64,000 nucleotides of DNA. It comes from Hydrogenophilales bacterium. Lineage in GTDB: Bacteria; Pseudomonadota; Gammaproteobacteria; Burkholderiales; Thiobacillaceae. The stretch covers positions 345,471 through 409,470 of the forward strand of contig JAHFRD010000001.1 in NCBI GenBank assembly GCA_023258975.1, read 5' to 3'. The translations under genes were made by a program, and so were the position numbers. Shown in pieces: positions 28,696 through 38,500 of this stretch (positions are counted from its first letter, which is position 1; each line of letters begins with the position of its first letter). The notes under the pieces are model-generated. The model was not told where the DNA came from. It searched no databases and saw only the letters and a program-made list of their open reading frames with translations.

Positions 28696-28816
28696 CGTTT
28701 CAACGTGAGTGACAGGTCGCTTCTTTGGCGGAAACCGCCATCGGATCATGCAAGGTTGTGGGGGCCGGCTGTATTGCCGGCTGCTAGAATGCCGCTCCCC
28801 CCGCGCGCGCCAACCC

Positions 28817-29629
28817 ATGTCCCTGCTTACCGCCATTCTTCTCGCTAGTACCGCCGGTGGAGTGCTGTCGGTGCTGTTGGCGACGGTCGCGTTGCGGATG
28901 AAAGCGGAGTGGGTGCCGGTGATGGTCAGTTATGCCATCGGCGCCCTGCTCGGCGCGGCATTTCTGGAAATTCTGCCGCACGCGCTGGAACATGCCGGCA
29001 GCATGGAAGCGCTGACCACCACGGTGCTCGGAGGCATCCTCGGCTTCTTCATCCTGGAAAAACTGGTGCTCTGGCGGCATTGCCATACCGAACATTGCGA
29101 GGTGCACGGAGCCGAGGTGCACGGAACCGATGCCGCGGCCCGCACAGCCCCGCCGCAGCATGACCACGGCCGCTCCGGCATGATGATCACGGTGGGCGAC
29201 ACGGTGCACAACTTCGTCGATGGCGTGATGATCGCCGCCGCCTTTCTGGTGGATTTCAAGCTGGGCGTGGTGACCGCTTTCGCCATCGCGGCCCATGAAG
29301 TGCCGCAGGAGCTGGGCGACTTCCTCATCCTGCTGCATTCCGGCTACAGCAAAACGCAGGCGCTCCTGCTCAACCTGCTGTCCAGTCTGGCGATGCTGGT
29401 GGGCGCCCTGCTCGGCTACTTCCTGCTTGCCGAGTTGCAATGGATACTGCCCTACATGCTGGCCATCGCCGCGTCCGGCATGATCTACGTCGCGGTGGCG
29501 GATCTCATCCCCGGCCTGCACAAGCGGGTCGAATTGGCCCACACCGGACAGCAGGCATTGCTCATCGGCCTGGGTATATTCACGGTCTGGGCGGCGAGCA
29601 CGCTCGCCCATGAGTGGATGCACGGATAA
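28817..29629 (+). CDS. ZIP family metal transporter
   Basis: The 270-residue protein begins MSLLTAILLASTAGGVLS and has about eight membrane helices. The ZIP signature metal site is visible in helix 4, HNFVDGVMIAAAFL, and helix 5, AAHEVPQELGDFLIL. A His-rich cytoplasmic loop (CHTEHCEVHGAEVHG, HDHGRSG) lies between helices 3 and 4. It imports Zn, Fe or related ions. The signature order matches the GufA/ZupT-type branch. Confidence 0.93.
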   Translation: MSLLTAILLASTAGGVLSVLLATVALRMKAEWVPVMVSYAIGALLGAAFLEILPHALEHAGSMEALTTTVLGGILGFFILEKLVLWRHCHTEHCEVHGAEVHGTDAAARTAPPQHDHGRSGMMITVGDTVHNFVDGVMIAAAFLVDFKLGVVTAFAIAAHEVPQELGDFLILLHSGYSKTQALLLNLLSSLAMLVGALLGYFLLAELQWILPYMLAIAASGMIYVAVADLIPGLHKRVELAHTGQQALLIGLGIFTVWAASTLAHEWMHG

Positions 29630-29657
29630 AAAACAGCAACTTTTCGGGATCAAGAAA

Positions 29658-30440
29658 ATGGCTATCGAACTTTTCAACGACGGAAAACACGTCTGCCTCA
29701 TGTTCAACGATCTGGTGGACGATACCGGCAGCGATGCCGTCCAGGCCAACCAGTTCATGATCGTCTCGGATGGCGAGGGCGCGCTGATCGACCCGGCCGG
29801 CAACATGACCTACAACGCCCTGATCATGGCCATGCACCGATTCTTCCCGTTCCGCCACCTGAAATATATTTTCGCCTCGCACCAGGATCCGGACATCATC
29901 GCCTCGCTCAACAAGTGGCTCACCGCCACCGAGTGCACGCTGTACGTTTCCAGCCTGTGGGAGCGCTTCCTGCCGCACTTCTGTACCGCCAACCGCACCG
30001 AGGGCCGCATCATCGGCATTCCCGACCCGGGCGCGGCCATCCCGATGCGCGACACCACCATCTACGCGATCCCCGCCCACTTCCTGCACGCCGAGGGCAA
30101 TTTCCAGTTCTACGACAGCAAGTCGAAGATCCTGTTCTCCGGCGACATGGGCGCCTCCCTGGTGCATCACGACGCGATCGTCGAACCGATCACCAGCAAG
30201 GCCCAGTTCCAGGCGCACCTGGCCTACATGGATGGTTTCCACCGCCGCTACATGGTGTCGAACAAGGTCTGCCGCTTCTGGGTGCGCATGGTGCGGGAAA
30301 TGGATGTGGACATGCTGGTGCCGCAACATGGCCGCTGGTTCAAGGGCAAGGAGGCCATCGGCGCCTTCCTCGACTGGGTCGAAAACCTCAACTGCGGCAT
30401 CGACCTGTTCACCCAGGACCATTACAGGATGCCAAGCTGA
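29658..30440 (+). CDS. Metallo-beta-lactamase-fold di-iron (ODP-like) protein
   Basis: The 260-residue protein resembles the di-iron domain of flavodiiron proteins without the flavodoxin domain. The metal motif reads FASHQDPDIIASL, an altered HxExDH in which the final His is absent; further ligands are in IPAHFLHAEGNFQFY, LFSGDMGA and LVPQHGRWF. Oxygen-binding di-iron proteins of this sort act as O2-binding sensors or reductases. The ATG at 29658 is preferred; a longer version would overlap the ZIP gene. Partner redox protein not seen. Confidence 0.8.
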   Translation: MAIELFNDGKHVCLMFNDLVDDTGSDAVQANQFMIVSDGEGALIDPAGNMTYNALIMAMHRFFPFRHLKYIFASHQDPDIIASLNKWLTATECTLYVSSLWERFLPHFCTANRTEGRIIGIPDPGAAIPMRDTTIYAIPAHFLHAEGNFQFYDSKSKILFSGDMGASLVHHDAIVEPITSKAQFQAHLAYMDGFHRRYMVSNKVCRFWVRMVREMDVDMLVPQHGRWFKGKEAIGAFLDWVENLNCGIDLFTQDHYRMPS

Positions 30441-30455
30441 TCCGCGCCGATCGGG

Positions 30456-31310
30456 GTGGCCGTGAACGTATCGACTGAACGCTACATCCATTCCTTCGAG
30501 CCGGCCGAACAGGCGCGGTTGATTCGCCAGGGCCGGTTTCTCGAACCGTGGATACATCCCCGTGTGGATTTCTCCGCGTGCGCATCGGTGCTGGAAGTCG
30601 GTTGCGGCGTCGGCGCGCAACTTCAGATTCTGCTGCGGCGATTTCCCGAACTTCACCTCACCGGCGTCGACGTTTCCGCTCTTCAGTTGCACAGCGCGCG
30701 AGAACGCTTGGTCGACGCCATCGCGGTGGGCCAGGTCGATCTGCTGGAGGCTTCCGCCTGCCAGTTGCCTTTCCCGGACGACAGTTTCGATGGCGCCTGC
30801 GTTTTCTGGGTGCTGGAACATCTGAACGATCACGCGGGCGCGCTCCGGGAACTGCGCCGCGTGCTGAAACCCGGTGGCGTGCTGTATTGCACCGAAGTCT
30901 TCAACAGCGGCCTGTACGCCCGGCCGCGCCAGCCGGCTCTGGAAAGTTATTGGCGAGCCTTCAATGACTTGCAGGAAGAACTGGGGGGCGATCCCGATGT
31001 CGGGATCAAGCTGGGCGCCCTGTTCGCCGCCACCGGCTTCGAGCGGATCGAACTCCATGAAGCCTCCCCACTCCTGGACAGACGCCTCGAAGACCCCGCA
31101 GCGCGACGAAACTTCCTCGATTTCTGGCAAAGCCTGCTGTTGAGTGGCGCGCCCAAACTCCTGGAGCATGACCGCGCCACGGAACACGACATCGCCGCCC
31201 TGAAAGCCGCCTTCGCCACCCTGGCCGCGACGCCGGAAGCCATCTTCCGCTACACCGCCATGCAGGCGTGTGGTTACAAGCCCGCCTCAACAGAAGCGAT
31301 AGAAACATGA
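30456..31310 (+). CDS. Class I SAM-dependent methyltransferase
   Basis: The roughly 284-residue protein has motif I VLEVGCGVGAQLQIL, an acidic LTGVDVSALQL, LPFPDDSFDGACVFWVLEHL and LRRVLKPGGVLYCTEV, all standard for methyltransferase_11 proteins. The start is one of two GTG codons (30456 or 30462) after CGGGG. The substrate is unknown; the C-terminal domain is helical. It follows the di-iron protein by 15 bases. Confidence 0.85.
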   Translation: MAVNVSTERYIHSFEPAEQARLIRQGRFLEPWIHPRVDFSACASVLEVGCGVGAQLQILLRRFPELHLTGVDVSALQLHSARERLVDAIAVGQVDLLEASACQLPFPDDSFDGACVFWVLEHLNDHAGALRELRRVLKPGGVLYCTEVFNSGLYARPRQPALESYWRAFNDLQEELGGDPDVGIKLGALFAATGFERIELHEASPLLDRRLEDPAARRNFLDFWQSLLLSGAPKLLEHDRATEHDIAALKAAFATLAATPEAIFRYTAMQACGYKPASTEAIET

Positions 31311-31362
31311 AATCCATCCTGAAAATCGGCTTCGCCTCCCTCGGCTGGCTGCGTGAGACCTT

Positions 31363-31512
31363 CGCGTTGACGCATCACGCCAGCGCAGGGGCGACGGGGC
31401 GGGGCTGGGGCTCGCGATCGTCAAATCCATCGTGGAAGCGCATGGCGGATCCATCACGGCGACTTCCGCCAACGGCAAAACCCGCTTCCGGATTCAACTC
31501 CCCTTTTTTTGA
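31363..31512 (+). pseudogene. Remnant of a sensor histidine kinase C-terminus
   Basis: One frame reads [19 protein letters not shown], continues with [11 protein letters not shown] and ends LPFF before TGA at 31510. This is the G2 box and terminal strand of a heavy-metal-type sensor kinase ATPase, with nothing upstream of about 31363. A different frame from ATG 31307 ([17 protein letters not shown]) overlaps it and fuses to nonsense, so two broken ends appear joined. The stop overlaps the end of rlhA on the other strand. Confidence 0.75.
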
Positions 31513-33446
31513 TCCCCCCTTCTTTCAGCCCGTATCCCGGGCTTCATCTTGCCGATGACATGCATTTCGCAGGCGCGGCAATCGAACTTGAGCGTCAGGC
31601 GTTCATTGCCGTTCACCAGCGTCATCGGCTCGGCGCGCACCTGGCCCTGCACGCCGGTGACGCCCTTGGCCTGTTTCGGGCACAGGCTGAACGAATAGCG
31701 CAGGCAGTGCTTGGTAATCATCAGGGAAACCTCGCCGGTTTCCGCGCGCGCCTCATAAGCGGCGGCGATCAGCTTGACGCCATGCCGGGCGTAGAACGCG
31801 CGAGCGGCCTGGTTGTAGACATTGGCGAGGTAGGTCAGCGCCTCCTCCGGGTACGGCGCGGGCGGTTCGACGGCGGCCTTGCGTGGGGGGCGCCGGTAAT
31901 CGGCCAGGCGCGCGGCCCGCAGGCGACTCACCGCCTCGCGGCGCAGCTTGTTGGCGGCCGAGGCGGGCACGAACCAGGGCTGGCTCCAGGCCACCGTCAA
32001 TTCCAGCAGGGAGAACTCGCTGCCGCCGAAACGGGCGAGTTGTTCGCGCAGGGCGGCTTCCGCCTTGTCCGGCTCACGCGCCGGCTGCTTTTCCCAAGGC
32101 AGGCTGGCGCTGGCGCTGACGCCGTCGGCATCGTGCAGGGTCAATGCGAAACCCGCGTCGGTCTCGGCGAATCCGGCCCAGATGTCGATATGGCGCTCGG
32201 ACGAGGCTTTGTTCAGCGCCAGTTCCCAAACGTGGTCGCGGTTGCGGCTGATCGCCGTTCCCACGCCGAGGCCCGGCATCGCCGCCGGCGGCTCGTTTGG
32301 TTCGATGCGCCAGAGCGACGGGCCGACGGCGCGCGCCGTGTTCGCCCGCAAGCCCATCACCTCGCGCTTGTGCATGTAGGTGAGGCCGTCGCCATTGGCG
32401 AGCGCTTCTTCCGCTTCGATTTCAAACCAGTCCGCGCCGATGCGCGTGACCGTTCCCAAGGGCAGGCCGACGAAGGCGGGAGTGTCGAAAGCGCCGATGT
32501 CCGCCTTGCGGCCATTGGAAAAATAATCGGTGGCGCCGCGATGGAAGGTCTTGTCCGGATCGGGCGTGAACAGCAGTTGCGTGTGGCCGCTGGAAGCGCG
32601 CGCGAGGTACGGCAGATGCGGCGGGCGCTTTTCCAGGATTTCGTCGAGCAAGCGGCGGTAATGGCCGGTGATGTTCTTCACATAGCCGACATCCTTGTAG
32701 CGCCCCTCGATCTTGAAACTGCGCACGCCGGCGTCGATCAGGGCTTCCAGGTTGCCGCTCTGGTTGTTGTCCTTCACCGACAGCAGGTGTTTGTCGAAGG
32801 CGACCACGCGGCCCAGATCGTCCCGCAGGGTGTAGGGCAGACGGCAGGCCTGCGAGCAGTCGCCCCGGTTGGCGCTGCGGCCGGTGTGGGCATGGCTGAT
32901 GTTGCACTGCCCGGAAAAAGCCACGCACAGGGCGCCGTGGATGAAGTGTTCGAGCACGGTGTCGGGCGGCACGGCGGCGCGGATTTCCGCGATTTCCCGA
33001 ATCGTGAGTTCGCGCGCCAGGACGATCTGGGAAAAGCCCACGTCGGCCAGAAAACGCGCCTTCTCCGGGGTGCGGATGTCGCATTGCGTGGAGGCGTGCA
33101 GGGCGATCGGCGGCAGATCCACTTGTAGCAAGCCCATGTCCTGCACGATCAGCGCATCCACCCCGGCGTCATACAGTTCATGCGCCAGCTTGCGCGCCGG
33201 CTCCAGTTCCGCGTCGTTCAGGATGGTGTTGAGGGTGGCGAAGATGCGCGCGTGGTAGCGATGCGCGAACGCCACCAGCGCGGCGATCTCGCTCACCGTG
33301 TTGCCCGCGTTGTGGCGGGCGCCAAATGCCGGCCCGCCGATATAGACCGCGTCGGCGCCATGTAGAACGGCCTCGCGGCCGATCTCGGCATTCCTGGCCG
33401 GAGCGAGGAGTTCGAGAGTATCGAGGGAAGTTTGAGGAAGCATCAT
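31494..33446 (-). CDS. rlhA: 23S rRNA 5-hydroxycytidine synthase, U32 peptidase family
   Basis: The 650-residue protein has the U32 core: [20 protein letters not shown], then the Cys signature [19 protein letters not shown] and [34 protein letters not shown]. The C-terminal extension with [17 protein letters not shown] fits RlhA (YdcP), which hydroxylates C2501 of 23S rRNA, rather than the shorter UbiU/UbiV or TrhP members. Start at MMLPQTSLD (33446); the open frame beyond is shadow-like. Confidence 0.88.
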   Translation of the reverse strand: MMLPQTSLDTLELLAPARNAEIGREAVLHGADAVYIGGPAFGARHNAGNTVSEIAALVAFAHRYHARIFATLNTILNDAELEPARKLAHELYDAGVDALIVQDMGLLQVDLPPIALHASTQCDIRTPEKARFLADVGFSQIVLARELTIREIAEIRAAVPPDTVLEHFIHGALCVAFSGQCNISHAHTGRSANRGDCSQACRLPYTLRDDLGRVVAFDKHLLSVKDNNQSGNLEALIDAGVRSFKIEGRYKDVGYVKNITGHYRRLLDEILEKRPPHLPYLARASSGHTQLLFTPDPDKTFHRGATDYFSNGRKADIGAFDTPAFVGLPLGTVTRIGADWFEIEAEEALANGDGLTYMHKREVMGLRANTARAVGPSLWRIEPNEPPAAMPGLGVGTAISRNRDHVWELALNKASSERHIDIWAGFAETDAGFALTLHDADGVSASASLPWEKQPAREPDKAEAALREQLARFGGSEFSLLELTVAWSQPWFVPASAANKLRREAVSRLRAARLADYRRPPRKAAVEPPAPYPEEALTYLANVYNQAARAFYARHGVKLIAAAYEARAETGEVSLMITKHCLRYSFSLCPKQAKGVTGVQGQVRAEPMTLVNGNERLTLKFDCRACEMHVIGKMKPGIRAERRGDQKKGS

Positions 33447-33623
33447 GGAGGCGTGGCGGCGGCGCGCCGGGCTGGATCGCGCCGGACTATATCCCATGCG
33501 GGTCGCGCGGCGCTTCCGCAGCGGAGAGCCGAGCGCCGCTTCCCTTCCGTCCGCGCAAGAAAAAGCGCCCGATTGGCCAAAGGCCGCACGGGCGCCGGAG
33601 GAGCGCGGTACTGCCGGTGAAGC
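33447..33623. other. Intergenic region downstream of the phasin gene
   Basis: Apart from the terminator hairpin at 33559-33596 I see no gene here; the stretch is GC-rich and serves as the rlhA upstream region. Confidence 0.5.
33559..33596 (-). terminator. Rho-independent terminator of the phasin gene
   Basis: On the minus strand GCGCCCG pairs with CGGGCGC around a loop that has its own GGCC pairs, and the stem is followed by TTTTTC. It lies 28 bases after the phasin stop. Confidence 0.85.
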
Positions 33624-33995
33624 TCAGGCGGCGGCTTTCATGGCGGCGCTGGAAACCTGGGCCACTTGTTCCTGAGCCAGCTTGATGCCTTCCTGGAACA
33701 GGTTGCCGTATTCGGTGCTGGTGGCATGGACGTCGGTCATGCCGGCGCGCGCGGCGGCCATGTTGCGCTCGCCCAGTTCGCGGGCCAGCGCGGTCTGGCC
33801 GGCCATCAGATCCTGGTAACCCTTGGCCTTGGTCAGCATTTCCATGCCACGAACGCTGGCATCCATGTAGAAAGCGGCCATTTCGGCTTGTTGCTGGAAC
33901 ATCTTGTCGAAAGTGCGCATGTTCAGTTCGGCGAACTTGCGGGCGGCTTCCAGAACGGTTTCATTGCTCTTTTCGATGATTTCGATGACTTGCAT
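33624..33995 (-). CDS. phaP: Phasin family protein
   Basis: The 123-residue protein MQVIEIIEKSNETVLEAARK is helical and amphipathic, with the phasin features FAELNMRTFDKMFQQQAEM and LARELGERNMAAARAGM. It coats polyhydroxybutyrate granules. An AGGAGAACC precedes the ATG. The upstream region holds a strong palindrome, likely the PhaR operator, and the next gene upstream encodes PhaR. Confidence 0.9.
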   Translation of the reverse strand: MQVIEIIEKSNETVLEAARKFAELNMRTFDKMFQQQAEMAAFYMDASVRGMEMLTKAKGYQDLMAGQTALARELGERNMAAARAGMTDVHATSTEYGNLFQEGIKLAQEQVAQVSSAAMKAAA

Positions 33996-34035
33996 GGTGG
34001 TTCTCCTGAAAGTTGAGTGAGCCGGGAATCCTGGG

Positions 34036-34068
34036 ATTTGTGCAGTGCACAAATGCTGCGGTGCACAA
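34036..34068 (-). promoter_or_regulatory. Putative PhaR operator upstream of the phasin gene
   Basis: ATTTGTGCAGTGCACAAAT (34036-34054) is a perfect 9-1-9 inverted repeat, followed by a half copy GGTGCACAA at 34060-34068. PhaR proteins repress phasin promoters through TGC/GCA-rich dyads, and phaR is the neighbouring gene, so autoregulated PhaR control of phaP is likely. Confidence 0.6.
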
Positions 34069-34129
34069 TACCCAGACGCATTTCAACTGTCAACACTCCT
34101 GCATCAGAAATCAAAACTGCCGCGTCGAA

Positions 34130-34606
34130 TCAGGCTTTGGATCCGCGGCCGTTGTCGCCGCCGGGCGGCAGCGAGTTGCGGTAGGCCTCTTCCATGTCTT
34201 TCCAGAAGCTCATGTTCTGCTGCCCGAGCTTCATCCAGAAGTCCATCGGATTGCCACCCCAGACCCCCTGCATCTGTTCGGTGAACATGCGTTGCTGCTT
34301 GATGAACAGGTCCAGGCTTTGATCGAGAAAGGCGGTGAACGCGGCTTGTGTGGTATCGCCGTAGAAGCGGATGAAACGCTCCAGCATGGTGGCGGTGAAC
34401 AGCGGGCTGCCGCTGGCCTCCTGTTCCATGATGATTTGCAGCAGGATCGCGCGCGTGATGTCGGTCTCGCTTTGCGAATCGACCACGCGGAAGGGCACCG
34501 CATGCATGACCAGATCCTTCACCTCGGCCAGCGTGATGTAGCGGCTCTCCTCGGTGTCGTAGAGGCGCCGATTCGGATATTTCTTGATCAGGCGTTCGGT
34601 CGTCAT
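34130..34606 (-). CDS. phaR: Polyhydroxyalkanoate synthesis repressor
   Basis: The 158-residue protein starts MTTERLIKKYPNRRLYDTE, the hallmark N-terminal PHB/PHA accumulation regulator DNA-binding domain, followed by SRYITLAEVKDLVMHAVPF and the second domain with ITRAILLQIIMEQEAS. It represses phasin genes and leaves DNA when PHB granules form. It lies between phaP and phbB on the same strand. Confidence 0.96.
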   Translation of the reverse strand: MTTERLIKKYPNRRLYDTEESRYITLAEVKDLVMHAVPFRVVDSQSETDITRAILLQIIMEQEASGSPLFTATMLERFIRFYGDTTQAAFTAFLDQSLDLFIKQQRMFTEQMQGVWGGNPMDFWMKLGQQNMSFWKDMEEAYRNSLPPGGDNGRGSKA

Positions 34607-34621
34607 GGTGAGGCTCCCCCA

Positions 34622-34656
34622 ATACAAAAACACCAACGGCTGCAGCCGTTGGTGAT
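34622..34656 (-). terminator. Rho-independent terminator of phbB
   Basis: A perfect 24-base palindrome (34631-34654, arms CACCAACGGCTG and CAGCCGTTGGTG) is followed on the minus strand by TTTTTGTATT. It separates phaAB from phaR. Confidence 0.9.
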
Positions 34657-34666
34657 GTTTACAGCA

Positions 34667-35413
34667 TCAACACATGTGCTGGCCGCCATTGGCCGCGATG
34701 TTGGCGCCGGTGATGAAAGCGCCGTCTTCGCTGGCCAGGAAGGCCACCAGAGCGGCGATCTCCTCCGGCTTGCCGAGACGGCCCACGGGTATTTGCGCGA
34801 CGATTCCGTTGCGCACGTCTTCGGGAATCGCCATCACCATTTCCGTGCCGATATAGCCGGGGGAAATGGAGTTGACGGTGACGCCCTTCTTCGCCGTCTC
34901 CTGGGCCAGGGACATGGTAAAGCCATGCATCCCGGCCTTGGCGGCTGCGTAGTTGGTCTGGCCGAACTGGCCCTTCTGGCCGTTGATCGAGGAAATGTTG
35001 ATGACGCGCCCCCAACCCTTGTTCAGCATGCCGTCGACCACCTGTTTGGTGACGTTGAACACGGAGACCAGATTCACGTTCAGCACGGCATTCCATTGAT
35101 CCGGCCCCATCTTGCGGAAGGTGCCGTCCTTGGTGATGCCGGCGTTGTTGACCAGCACATCGACGCCGCCGAAATCGGCGTTGAGCTTCTCGCCCATCGC
35201 CTTGCAATCGTCGAAGTTGGAGACATCGCACTTGACCAGGGCCATGTCGTGGCCGGCCTCGGCCATCTTCGCCTTCCATTCATTGGCCTGGGCTTCGTCC
35301 ACGTAGGTGGACACCACCTTGCAACCCGCCTGCGCCAGCTTCATGCAAATGGCGCTGCCGATGCCACCGGTGCCGCCGGTGATGAGGGCTACTTTTCCAT
35401 TCAATCCGTTCAT
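34667..35413 (-). CDS. phbB: Acetoacetyl-CoA reductase
   Basis: The 248-residue short-chain dehydrogenase begins MNGLNGKVALITGGTGGIGS (NADPH motif TGGTGGIG), has LVNNAGITKDGTFRKM, catalytic NISSINGQKGQFGQTNYAAAK (Ser, Tyr, Lys) and ends NIAANGGQHMC, all typical of PhaB. It reduces acetoacetyl-CoA to (R)-3-hydroxybutyryl-CoA for PHB synthesis. It follows phaA by 11 bases. Confidence 0.96.
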   Translation of the reverse strand: MNGLNGKVALITGGTGGIGSAICMKLAQAGCKVVSTYVDEAQANEWKAKMAEAGHDMALVKCDVSNFDDCKAMGEKLNADFGGVDVLVNNAGITKDGTFRKMGPDQWNAVLNVNLVSVFNVTKQVVDGMLNKGWGRVINISSINGQKGQFGQTNYAAAKAGMHGFTMSLAQETAKKGVTVNSISPGYIGTEMVMAIPEDVRNGIVAQIPVGRLGKPEEIAALVAFLASEDGAFITGANIAANGGQHMC

Positions 35414-35424
35414 GTTCTTTTCCT

Positions 35425-36609
35425 TTAAATCCGTTCCACGGCGAGAGCCACGCCCTGGCCGCCGCCGATACACAGGGTGGCGAGACCCTTGTTCGCGCCA
35501 CTGCGTTGCATGCCATAGAGCAGCGTCACCAGGATGCGCGCGCCGGAGGCGCCGATGGGGTGGCCGATGGAGATGGCGCCGCCGCTGACGTTGACCTTGG
35601 CCGGATCGAAACCGAGTTCCTGGTTGACCGACAGGGCCTGCGCGGCGAACGCTTCGTTGGCCTCGATCATGTCGAGATCGGCAACCGACCAGCCGGCGCG
35701 ATCCAGGCACTTGCGCACGGCGGGAATCGGGCCGGTGCCCATGATCGCCGGGTCCACCCCGGCGCTGCCGAAGCTGACCACGCGCGCCAGCGGCGTCAGG
35801 CCCAGTTCGCGGGCGCGGGCGCCCGACATCACCACCACGCCGGCGGCGCCGTCGTTGATGCCGGAAGCATTACCGGCGGTCACCGTGCCGTCCTTCTTGA
35901 ACGCGGGTTTCAGCTTGGCCAGGCCCTCGGCGGTGGCGCCGGCGCGCGGGAACTCGTCCCGCGCGAAGACGACGGGGTCGCCCTTGCGCTGCGGAATTTC
36001 CACCGGGACGATTTCGGCGTCGAAATGTCCGTTCTGCTGCGCCGCTTCCGTCCGCTGCTGCGAGGTGGCGGCGAACCGATCCTGATCGGCGCGGGAGAAC
36101 GAATACTTGTCGGCGATGTTCTCGGCGGTGATGCCCATATGGCAATTGTTGAAAGCGCACCAGAGGCCGTCCTGAATCAGGGTATCGACCAGTTCCCAGT
36201 TGCCCATGCGCTTGCCGTCGCGCGACCTGGGCAGCACGTGCGGCGACAGGCTCATGTTTTCCTGGCCGCCGGCGATGACGATGCCGGAATCGCCGCACTG
36301 CACCGCCTGCGCCGCCAGATGCACCGCTTTCAGGCCGCTGCCGCAGACCTTGTTGATGGTCAGCGCGGAAACCGACTCCGGCAGCCCACCCGCCAGCGCC
36401 GCCTGGCGCGCCGGATTCTGGCCGACACCGGCCTGCAGCACCTGGCCCAATATCACCTCGTCGATCTGCCCGGCTTGAAGATTGGCGCGGGCAAGCAGCG
36501 CCTGGATGACGCGCGCACCCAATTCACTGGCCGGAATCCCCGCCAGCGCACCGCCGAAAGCACCCACTGCGGTGCGTCCGGCGGCCACAATGACCACATC
36601 GTTGAACAT
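35425..36609 (-). CDS. phaA: Acetyl-CoA acetyltransferase (beta-ketothiolase)
   Basis: The 394-residue thiolase begins [20 protein letters not shown] after AGGAGACTTCC. The acyl-accepting Cys is in [11 protein letters not shown]; the second catalytic pair is in [10 protein letters not shown] and [10 protein letters not shown]. It condenses two acetyl-CoA to acetoacetyl-CoA, the first PHB step, with phbB next downstream. PHB synthase (phaC) is not in the window. Confidence 0.96.
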   Translation of the reverse strand: MFNDVVIVAAGRTAVGAFGGALAGIPASELGARVIQALLARANLQAGQIDEVILGQVLQAGVGQNPARQAALAGGLPESVSALTINKVCGSGLKAVHLAAQAVQCGDSGIVIAGGQENMSLSPHVLPRSRDGKRMGNWELVDTLIQDGLWCAFNNCHMGITAENIADKYSFSRADQDRFAATSQQRTEAAQQNGHFDAEIVPVEIPQRKGDPVVFARDEFPRAGATAEGLAKLKPAFKKDGTVTAGNASGINDGAAGVVVMSGARARELGLTPLARVVSFGSAGVDPAIMGTGPIPAVRKCLDRAGWSVADLDMIEANEAFAAQALSVNQELGFDPAKVNVSGGAISIGHPIGASGARILVTLLYGMQRSGANKGLATLCIGGGQGVALAVERI

Positions 36610-37137
36610 GGAAGTCTCCTGAAGAAAAGGAATGCTTCCTCCCCCGCCGGCGATTCTAGCTTGGAACGAAAAACCCTTTCCGGCTAATTGTGCGGGTGCA
36701 ACATGCGGCAAAAGCGGGCAGTCCTCCGGAGGCGGAAATGCCGGCCCAGGTTGCCTGAGCCACGCGCTTTGCCTATCCTCGCCCCTCCCCGGGCCGGCGT
36801 CGCAAAATGACGCAACTGCCGTCCACGCCGGGCAGCACAAGCACCAGGGAGCCGTTCATGTCCGTTGATCTGCAAGACCTCGAAAACCGCCTCTGGGCCG
36901 CCGCCGACCAGCTCTGGGCCAATACCGGCCTGAAGCCTTCCGAATTCTCCAACCCGGTGCTCGGGCTGATCTTCCTGCGCTATGCCGAGAAACGCTTCCA
37001 CGAAGCCGAGGCGCGCCTGATCGCGGGCGGCTTGCCGGAGGCGGACATCGAGAAATTCGACTATCAGGCCGAGGGCGCGTTGTACCTGCCCGAGACCGCC
37101 CGTTTCTCCTATCTGCTCGACTTGGCGGAAGGCCGCG

Positions 37138-37185
37138 ACATCGGCCGCGCCATCGGCCGCGCCATCGGCCGCGCCATCGGCGAGG
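37138..37185 (+). repeat. In-frame 12-bp tandem repeat in hsdM
   Basis: ATCGGCCGCGCC is repeated three times and then begins a fourth copy, encoding GRAI repeats ([17 protein letters not shown]). HsdM proteins normally have a single DIGxALNxAM here, so the tract is an expansion that could change in steps of four residues without breaking the frame. Confidence 0.8.
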
Positions 37186-38430
37186 CGATGGCGGCGGTGG
37201 AGGCCGAGAACGAGGAACTCAAGGGCGTGCTGCCGCGTTCCTACGGCAAGGTCGAGAACAAGGTACTGGTCGAACTGCTGCGTCTGCTCAACGGCCTCGG
37301 CGAGATCGAGGGCGACGCCTTCGGCACCATCTACGAATACTTCCTCGGCAAGTTCGCCCTGGCGGAAGGCCAGAAGGGCGGCGTGTTCTACACCCCCGGC
37401 AGCATCGTCAAGCTCATCGTCGAGATCATCGAACCCTTCCACGGGCAAATCTTCGACCCCGCCTGCGGCTCCGGCGGCATGTTCGTCCAGAGCGCCCTGT
37501 TCGTCGGGCGGCACCGCAAACGGGCGGCCGATGAACTCACCGTGTTCGGCACCGAGAAGGCCGGCGACACGGTCAAGCTGGCGAAGATGAACCTCGCCGT
37601 GCATGGCCTCTCCGGCGACATCCGCGAATCCAACACCTACTACGAAGACCCGCACAAGGCGGTGGTTGGCGGCACCGGCCGCTTCGACTTCGTCATGGCC
37701 AACCCGCCCTTCAACGTCTCCGGCGTGGACAAGGAACGGCTCAAGGACGACCCCCGCTTCCCCTTCGGCCTGCCCAATACCGACAACGCCAACTACCTCT
37801 GGATACAGTTGTTCTATTCGGCGCTGAACCCGCGCGGCCGCGCCGGCTTCGTCATGGCCAACTCGGCGGGGGACGCGCGCGGCACGGAACTGGAAATCCG
37901 CAAGCAACTGATCCAGAGCGAAAGCGTGGACGTGATCGCCGCGGTCGGCCCCAACTTCTTCTACACGGTCACCCTGCCCTGCACCCTCTGGTTCTTCGAC
38001 AAATGGAAAGCCAAGGGAACCCGTGGCGACAAGGTGCTGTTCATCGACGCCCGCAACCACTACCGCCAGGTCAGCCGCGCCATCCGCGACTTCCTCCCGG
38101 AACAGATCGAATTCCTCGCCAACATCGTGCGTCTCTGGCGCGGCCAGGCGGCGGAGAACGAAGCCGGCAGCGGCGAGATGCTCAACGACACGTTCCCCGA
38201 GGGCGGCTACCGGGACATCGCCGGGCTGTGCAAGGGGGCGACCCTGGCCGAGATCGAAGCGCAAGGCTGGAGCCTGAATCCGGGGCGCTATGTCGGCGTG
38301 GCGGAACGCGGGGCGGATGAAGACCTACGCCCACCTCTACGAGAACTACTTTGGGGCGGGGCGGAGCGTTTACCAGCAACAGGCGAGCCAGTAGCCGTCA
38401 GTCAAGCGGTTTCGCGCGGGGCGCGCCGAT

Positions 38431-38451
38431 GTGGCGCCGGCATCCTTGGCC
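38431..38451. repeat. Partial REP-like repeat
   Basis: GTGGCGCCGGCATCCTTGGC is close to the reverse complement of the 28.64 kb repeat (GTAGCGCCGGCATCCTTGCC) but lacks the second intact arm. It lies between the hsdM breakpoint and the tRNA terminator. Confidence 0.5.
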
Positions 38452-38460
38452 CCGCAAAAG

Positions 38461-38483
38461 AAAAAAGCCTGAATAATCAGGCT
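38461..38483 (-). terminator. tRNA-type Rho-independent terminator
   Basis: On the minus strand AGCCTGA-TTAT-TCAGGCT is followed by TTTTT, about 18 bases after the CCA of the tRNA fragment. It is best read as the original terminator of the tRNA-Val gene, left on the chromosomal side of the attachment site. Confidence 0.85.
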
Positions 38484-38500
38484 CTCTTGAATGGGTGCTT

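Noticed and set aside
31307..31360. New gene starting MKSILKIGFASLGWL after the methyltransferase
   Set aside because: It runs out of frame into a kinase remnant and ends in nonsense, so it looks like a broken end, not a gene.
38300..38400. Diversity-generating retroelement
   Set aside because: Only a nine-residue resemblance to reverse-transcriptase N-termini; no template or variable repeat and no RT core.
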